Positions 58,245 to 64,000 of a stretch of 64,000 bases of DNA are shown here, piece by piece (within the stretch, counting starts at the first letter, position 1; every line of letters begins with the position of its first letter). The position numbers and the translations under genes are program-made. Below the pieces are notes generated by a model. That model was not told the origin of the DNA, made no database searches, and worked only from the letters and a program-made list of their open reading frames with translations. The DNA is from Silene latifolia (lineage: Eukaryota > Streptophyta > Magnoliopsida > Caryophyllales > Caryophyllaceae), in NCBI RefSeq assembly GCF_048544455.1, contig NC_133534.1, positions 91,603,637 through 91,667,636 of the forward strand, in the 5' to 3' direction.

Positions 58245-59169
58245 TGTAATACTCCGTATTTATAAGTCTTGGGGTACTCTATCGAGTAGGCCTTACTCTG
58301 TCGAGTAAGGGTAAGTTACGTTTTAGAAAAGTTTCTGACCTGTTGGGTACTCGATCGAGTAGCTGGGGTACTCGATCGAGTAGGGGGGTACTCGATCGAG
58401 TGTCCTTGGGTACTCGATCGAGTAGCCGGTTTATGGGTGATAATTCGACGGGTTTTGTTAATAACACGGATTACTATATAAATCTTTCCGTCACTTTCAT
58501 AATACACCTTTACAAACCTTATAACATTAAAAGGGAGATTCAAGTTACGTTCTTCGCATTCATCCGTGTTGTTGACAAATCCCGGAGCTTGAGAGGTCGG
58601 ATTTCATCGTTCTTTACACCTTTGTGATCCTTGCGTCGAGGGTAAGATCTGCATACCAATTTTATAGTATTTCGTCAAGTTCCGTTAAACCCTAATTTTG
58701 GGATTGGGGGTTTTTATGATTTGTTAAGGTTAGATTGTGATTAAGTGATTATGTGATAGGAGAAGGATTTGTAAAGGAGAGGTTTTGAGACAGCTGCTAG
58801 ATCGTCCGATGATTGTGTTGCTTTCCAAGTAGGATTTCCTACTCAGTATTAGTCCCATAATGGGATGATTGTTGATGTGTTGAGATTGATTGTTTAATAT
58901 CGTAATTGTGTTGTGACGGTGGTTGATTGTGACTATTGATTAATATCGTAATTGTGTTGTGACGGTTGTGATTGTGATTGTTGTCTCTGGTTCTCGAGAT
59001 GCGTTCTCGGCTGAGTGGAGTCACTTGCGGGAGTGGCTTCACGCCCTAGTTTCGCCCTTCGTGGAACCCGCCACGGAAGGGGATGTGCACATTAATGGAC
59101 AGGGTTATCGCTCGGTATGATGAGCGGGGCTTAGGTGGGAACGGCTGCGGTCCCCCACTGGCAGGGCTG
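58245..59169 (+). repeat. Right LTR of the LARD-like element, truncated by a copia insertion
   Basis: Copies the first about 920 bases of the left LTR, including the four palindromes (58345-58425), and is cut at 59170 where TGTTGGAATATG starts. The last bases before the cut differ from the left LTR. Confidence 0.85.
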
Positions 59170-60440
59170 TGTTGGAATATGTGTCCTCCGACAATAATGC
59201 GATCACGACTGTTGATCATGATGATCACATGTTTAAGTCTCATTAAAATGAATACAATTGGGAAGTAATATTGTTACTGTCAACTGGTCAACATATATCG
59301 GTAATGATTGGTCGACTAGAGTTTGACATTCCGTCGTGTGACGGTGGTGATCAGTTGACCCCCTAGGTCATACCTAAAGGGCAATACTCTTAATTGATTA
59401 TTTAATTAATCGTATAATGTTACGAGTTAATTAAATTACTTGAAAATTGACGGACGATTTTGGAAGTAAAATTTACGTATCATATTGAAATGTGATTAAA
59501 TAAGATACGGTCTGAGTAATTAAATTGTATAATTACTCGGATGAAATAAATTGTTTAATGTAACAATTAAATTGAATGAATTGATATAAATACAATATGT
59601 TGTGATTTATAAATTGGTAAAATTTTTGGCACAAGTAATTATGAAATTACTAAGTCAATTTTTGTATGTGACGTATTTTTATTAATACGTTGATTTTTAA
59701 TATGATAAAAATACATAAACAAATATATGTGACATGTGACATGTAACATATAGACAATTGACAAAAATAATATGGACACCATATTATGCAAAGGGCCGAA
59801 AAATTAGAAGGTGTTTAGCTAATTATATGTTGTTTATAATTAGTGGAAAACACAATGATTAAAGGCATCCCTAGCCATGCAAACCTATTGTTCCTTGTGA
59901 AGAACAATTTCTCTATGCATTGGCTTCTTTTTCCTTCTCCTCTTACACGGTTTTGGGAAGAAAAATGCCATCATTGTTTTTCCTATTTTTTCACCTAATA
60001 ACACTAAAAATGTTTAGTAGTGTATTCATTCTAATTCCATCATCAAAATAGAGATTTTCTAGAGAAATAAAATCCTCTCTTCTTCTCTCTAAAACCGAAA
60101 ACACATAAGGGTTTTATAAAGTTTTTGGTTCAATTTTCTTCTAAATTTAATATTATAACTAGTACTTGTAATATTAATTTTAATTAAGAGGAGCCTTGGG
60201 TATAAAGCATAGGGAGAGATCTTACACTTAGATCTTCATTCTTCCATTGGAATAAGCTCAAGAACAAAAGAGAAAGGTGATCTCTTTTGTGCCCAAATAT
60301 CCGAAATTAAATATGTAAGGACATAATTTCTCCTCTATTCATTTTATTGTTTGCATGCATAAGTTCCGTTATTAATTTTATGACAAATTATTAGACATGT
60401 AAGAGTATGTTATAATGTATATGATTCTACATTTCCTTCA
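59170..60440 (+). repeat. 5' LTR of the second copia-type element
   Basis: Starts TGTTGGAATATGTGTCC and ends CATTTCCTTCA, followed by CGGTATCATGAGCC, a variant of the initiator-Met primer site. The partner LTR is outside the window, so the ends are inferred. Confidence 0.65.
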
Positions 60441-60442
60441 AT

Positions 60443-60458
60443 CGGTATCATGAGCCAC
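60443..60458 (+). promoter_or_regulatory. Variant tRNA-iMet primer-binding site
   Basis: CGGTATCATGAGCCAC differs from the standard TGGTATCAGAGC at the first base and by an inserted T. It lies directly after the inferred LTR end. Confidence 0.5.
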
Positions 60459-62704
60459 GGTTGTTTGCATGCAAATTGGTTAAAAGTTTTTCCGAGTTAT
60501 ATGAATAACAAAATAAAACTTGTAAAATTTGTGTTATTATGATATATCACGAAATAATTACATGCATGTTAATATTTCTGGTCCTAAAGTGTTTTAGGAT
60601 TTTTGGGTTAATTTTTCGGATTTTTATTGTTCATATATAATAATAATGACATTTAAATGTGATTTTATGAGTAAAAATGTCATTTTTGGTCGAAAATTAG
60701 CTATACTTCGAATTTTAAGTTGATCTTTGGATATGTTATCACATATATTATTTTGAGATAACCTGTAATTTTTCATGTTTTTTGCACTTGTTATGCTCGA
60801 AAAATGAATTTTTCATTATTAAATATGAATTTAAGAGAAAAATAGGTTAATATGAGTTAAATTTCGAATCTGGTCATAGAAAATTTATATGTTGTCACAT
60901 GCAATTTTACAAGATGTGTGTAAAATAATTGGCTATAAAGAAGTCTTTTAGCATGATTTATGAATTTTTGAAGAAAAATGGCATAGATAGTGACATTATT
61001 AGTTGAAAATTAATAAAACATAACCTATGACTAAGGAAAAACGTCTAATGTTGCATTTTATTATATTTTTCAGATCTAAAATTGAAAAGTTAATGAAAAT
61101 AATTTTTTCCATGTTTTTATGATTATTTTATTAAATATCGATAAACCGCAACATTGTTTTTCCGGAAAAATTTCGAAATTTTTAACCTAAGATTTTGAAC
61201 ATTATGAGTGTCATGGAATTTTTCCAGAATGTTCATGAATTTAAATTTCAAATTTTGAATTTATTTGAAATTTTTGGATTTATTTGAAGTTTAATGGTTT
61301 TTTTTTTGTAATTTTTGGTCCATTTATGAACAATTTTATAAATAAAGGTTAATTATGGTCAAATTATTAGTGAAGACTATATTTTGAGTCCTAAGAGGTT
61401 AGGGTAATTAACTTATGCATAAATATGAGTTTATGTATTTTTGTGATTATAAAATGTTGAAATCACGCAAATCCGTAAAAACCGAGTAATATACGATATT
61501 GGCTAATTAAAAGGCGATTTAGCATAAAAATTGAGCATGTTTATACATATTATAATGCTGCATTTTCTTATGATTGTCATAATTTTAATTTATGTAATTT
61601 TGAATTATGTAATTTTACTTAGTATGGCCTTAGATTTTAATTGGTATTTCCCGAAATGTATGGGAATATCGATTCGGTTGTAATTTTTATTGTGATCTCG
61701 TATCACCGTTTTGTAATATTTAATAGATTTATTTTATTTTAGTTACAAATGTATAATAGGAAATTATGTAATTTATTATGTAATTTTATTCATTCGGAGT
61801 TCCCAAAGACGGATTTCTTCAAGAATGGCGATACATAAAGACGGTGTTACCTCGAGATGCGTGCCACAACCAAGGTTCAAGGGACCAATGGAGTTGGTTT
61901 CCGAATATGTAATAGATTAATAGTTTTTCTATTTTAGGAAAGGCCATACTAGGATTTATTTATCTTTATGCTTGCATTTTATTTTATGTCACATGCATCG
62001 CTAAATCGCCATAACTAAACATGCATTGTCTTTTTATCGAGTTTATCGACCGTGTCAATTAGAATTATCGTAGTTCACCGCTTTAGTTCACTTAAAACGT
62101 GATAGATAATAAATTGACATGACCTCTCGCTAAAACAATTAATTGAGATATAGCCTTACCAAATAGTAGAAACCATGAAAACCTATTTCGCGAGGGAGTG
62201 CACTCGGCCCTACCGGGGTACAAACCTTGTTACGTAGGGGAAGTGGGTGATGAATGTTAATCCACCGAATTCATGTTGATAAGGGATGTATCGGCCCTAC
62301 CGTGCCCAAGTTGATATGGATTTGGATCATGGACACATTTATTCGAAATTTGGATTGACCTCAACAAAAGTTTTTGATAAGGGATGTATCGGCCCTACCG
62401 TGCCCTTGTCAAATGTGTTTTGGGCTAAAGATAAATGTTAATGTAATATTATCGACCAAGAGTTCTAAAAGTAGAATCGATTAAGCGTTAATCCACCGAG
62501 TTATATTGATAAAGGATGAATCGGCCCTACCGTGCCTAAGTCGATATGAATTTGGATCTTGGAATCATTTATTCTAGTTGGGTAGAGGTCACTAGAAAAA
62601 TGCTTATAACTTGTTTAAATCATACATTTTTACGAGTATTATTAAAACGACAATTGTTTTACTCCTTATATTTTGTTTTGTAGACCACTTCTTTTTCATA
62701 ACAA
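60459..62704 (+). other. Leader of the second copia-type element
   Basis: AT-rich, no ORF. Near its end the unit ATGTATCGGCCCTACCGTG occurs at about 62286 and 62384, and as ATGAATCGGCCCTACCGTG at about 62516. A related CTCGGCCCTACCGGGG lies at about 62208. Confidence 0.6.
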
Positions 62705-63601
62705 ATGGCAACACCAACTCCTAATGCTACACCACTCGCTACTTCATCTTGGCTCCGATCCTTCATGGATCGATGTAAACTTGAAAAGAATGGGTCAAAT
62801 TTCTCCGAGTGGGATGCCCAACTCAAATTAGCCGACGAAGGTGACGACAAGCTTCGTTACCTTACCGAGGCCTCTCCACCCGAGCCCACCACTAGGTCCA
62901 CCGCGGCCACTAGGGAAGCCTATGAGGCTTACCAAAAGGAGTCCGCCGCAATGAAAAATGTCTTAATATTTGCGATGGAGGCGGAACTCCAAAGGAGAGC
63001 CTTCAAAATGGGCAATGCTAATGAGATTTACTCCAAACTTGTGACCATGTTTTCACAAACTCCGCGGATCGTCCAATATGAGGCGGCCGCGGCATTCTTT
63101 GATCTCGACTTCAAAGAGGGCCAAAAGGTTAGCCCTCATGTGCTCAAACTCATGGAGCTTGTCGAGACCTTGAAAATTCAAAAAGTTGAAATCCCCAAAG
63201 AACTCATCGTAGATAGGATTCTACACTCCTTGTCTAAAGTTAAGGCATATGTGCAATTCCGGGTGAATTTCAACATGCAAGACAAGGATGTGTCTCTTGA
63301 GGAGTTGCACAAGTTACTTGTGCAAGCCGAGAGGGACATGGGGTTAAATGTGAACCCTCCCAAGGATGTGCTTAATATAAGCGCAAAGAGTAAGGGGAAG
63401 TTCAAGAAGAGTGGAAGAAAGGGTAAAAAGCAAGCTCCCACATTCACCAAAGCTAAGTCTTGTGAAGCTAGCACCTCCAAAGTCAAGAAGGGTCCTCTTG
63501 ACAAATGCCATTATTGTAATGGCATGGGACATTGGAAGAGGAATTGTTCCAAATACCTTGGTGATATCAAAACTGGAAAGATCACTCCAGTAGGTAAATG
63601 A
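62705..63601 (+). CDS. Copia-type gag protein with zinc knuckle, intact
   Basis: A 298-residue ORF from ATG 62705 to TGA 63599-63601. It starts with a short low-complexity stretch, then SSWLRSFMDRCKLEKNGSNF, the gag core (VLIFAMEAELQRR, TPRIVQYEAAAAFFDL, IVDRILHSL), a Lys-rich linker and a CCHC zinc knuckle CHYCNGMGHWKRNC near residue 275. It ends GKITPVGK, exactly where the related element at 48202 continues into protease. The bases AG|GTAAATG at the end form a possible splice donor. An acceptor AAATAG near 63687 would join to a short tail ending TAA at 63728. The protein would form the particle shell; whether enzymes are supplied in trans is inferred. Confidence 0.85.
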   Translation: MATPTPNATPLATSSWLRSFMDRCKLEKNGSNFSEWDAQLKLADEGDDKLRYLTEASPPEPTTRSTAATREAYEAYQKESAAMKNVLIFAMEAELQRRAFKMGNANEIYSKLVTMFSQTPRIVQYEAAAAFFDLDFKEGQKVSPHVLKLMELVETLKIQKVEIPKELIVDRILHSLSKVKAYVQFRVNFNMQDKDVSLEELHKLLVQAERDMGLNVNPPKDVLNISAKSKGKFKKSGRKGKKQAPTFTKAKSCEASTSKVKKGPLDKCHYCNGMGHWKRNCSKYLGDIKTGKITPVGK

Positions 63602-64000
63602 CTAACCTTCTTTTGTGTTTCAAAATTCAACTATGGTATTATGATGCAAAGTTGTGATAATGTATCTCCCTTTTTATTGTAAATAGGGCCGCCACCAAGC
63701 AAAGACAAAGGAAAAGAAAAGCAAGCATAAAAAACCATGAAGAAGCTAAGGATAGCTTTTATGGAGCTTTGTTTTTCATTGTCTTATTTTAAGTTATGTT
63801 TTGAATTTTAGAACTTTAAGTTTCCGTGTTCGACATGGAAAGGTATTTTGGATAATGGTTTGTATTTTGGATGATAGTGACTTGGTTTGCAACCCAAGTC
63901 ACACGTTTTATCATTTATCCTTTATGTTCTAAAATTTCATCTTTAAATTGCTTGCGTTTTGAAACATAAGATTATTCACTTAAAGTGATCTAATAGACAA
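63602..64000 (+). other. Non-coding sequence after the copia-type gag
   Basis: No ORF with protease or integrase motifs. A short open tail PPPSKDKGKEKQA lies at 63690-63728. Confidence 0.5.

Larger units (their letters stand above)
43515..59169 (+). mobile_element. LARD-like non-coding gypsy-type LTR element, interrupted by two copia elements
   Basis: Left LTR 43515-44904 and right LTR from 58245 are nearly identical where both can be read. A tRNA-iMet primer site (TGGTATCAGAGCGA) follows the left LTR, and a purine tract (AAGGAGGGAAGA) precedes the right one. Once the nested copia at 45205-54082 is set aside, about 4.5 kb of interior holds no retroviral-type ORF. The right LTR is broken at 59170 by another copia element. 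Primer site and the GACGAAGTTC...AAGGAGGG end resemble Tekay-type chromoviruses, but no pol domain remains to prove it. Confidence 0.72.
59170..64000 (+). mobile_element. Second copia-type element, 5' part, with gag but no visible pol
   Basis: LTR, primer-site-like sequence, 2.3-kb leader and an intact gag ORF. The element runs off the right edge. The 400 bases after gag have no protease or integrase motif. It is inserted in the right LTR of the LARD-like element. Confidence 0.75.

Overview
This window is a transposon-dense piece of a flowering-plant nuclear genome, probably a eudicot. The case for a plant rests on the lineages present: Tat, Athila and Reina-like Ty3/gypsy elements, Ty1/copia elements, a CACTA DNA transposon, MULE-type miniature elements, and one spliced host gene whose first exon starts [11 protein letters not shown]. 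Frequent TACTCCGTAT strings hint at Caryophyllales, but that is only a guess. I see no bacterial genes, CRISPR arrays, tRNA or rRNA genes.

Layout. (1) 1-8213, minus strand: 5' part of a Tat/Ogre-like gypsy element (RT-RNase H, protease, gag, tRNA primer site, 2.4-kb LTR), inserted into (2) 8214-10695, the gag and LTR of an Athila-like element. (3) 10804-21964: an 11.2-kb CACTA transposon with matching termini and a perfect CTA target-site duplication. It carries a broken TNPD transposase gene, a broken second gene (En/Spm-type Transposase_24 region fused to a Ulp1/C48 protease), three arrays of ACAACGGTT-type repeats, and on the opposite strand a small intact ORF that looks like an XS domain, the RNA-binding domain of SGS3/FDM silencing proteins. 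(4) 22952-24113: a small MULE-like element and a hairpin element. (5) 24804-36794, minus strand: a host gene for a lysine-rich nuclear-type protein. A 5.2-kb Reina-like chromovirus (27132-32310, TSD CCATA) sits in an intron, ten bases from a splice acceptor. (6) 37472-43514: several miniature elements, one nested in another, and long AAT/AAC microsatellites. (7) 43515-59169: a gypsy-type LTR element with near-identical LTRs but a non-coding, C-poor interior (LARD-like). Its LTRs and interior carry arrays of the palindrome TACTCGATCGAGTA. A defective 8.9-kb copia element (45205-54082) is nested inside. (8) 59170-64000: another copia-type element, inserted in the right LTR of the LARD, with an intact gag ORF that ends just before protease would begin.

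How the parts relate. Nearly all pol and transposase genes are broken, while several termini and LTRs look young, so recent movement was probably driven in trans. The one host gene survives as exons around a sense-oriented retrotransposon. The best candidate for something new is the CACTA element with its antisense XS-domain gene and internal copy of the terminal repeat array. It could encode its own interaction with the RNA-silencing machinery, but that function is inferred, not shown.
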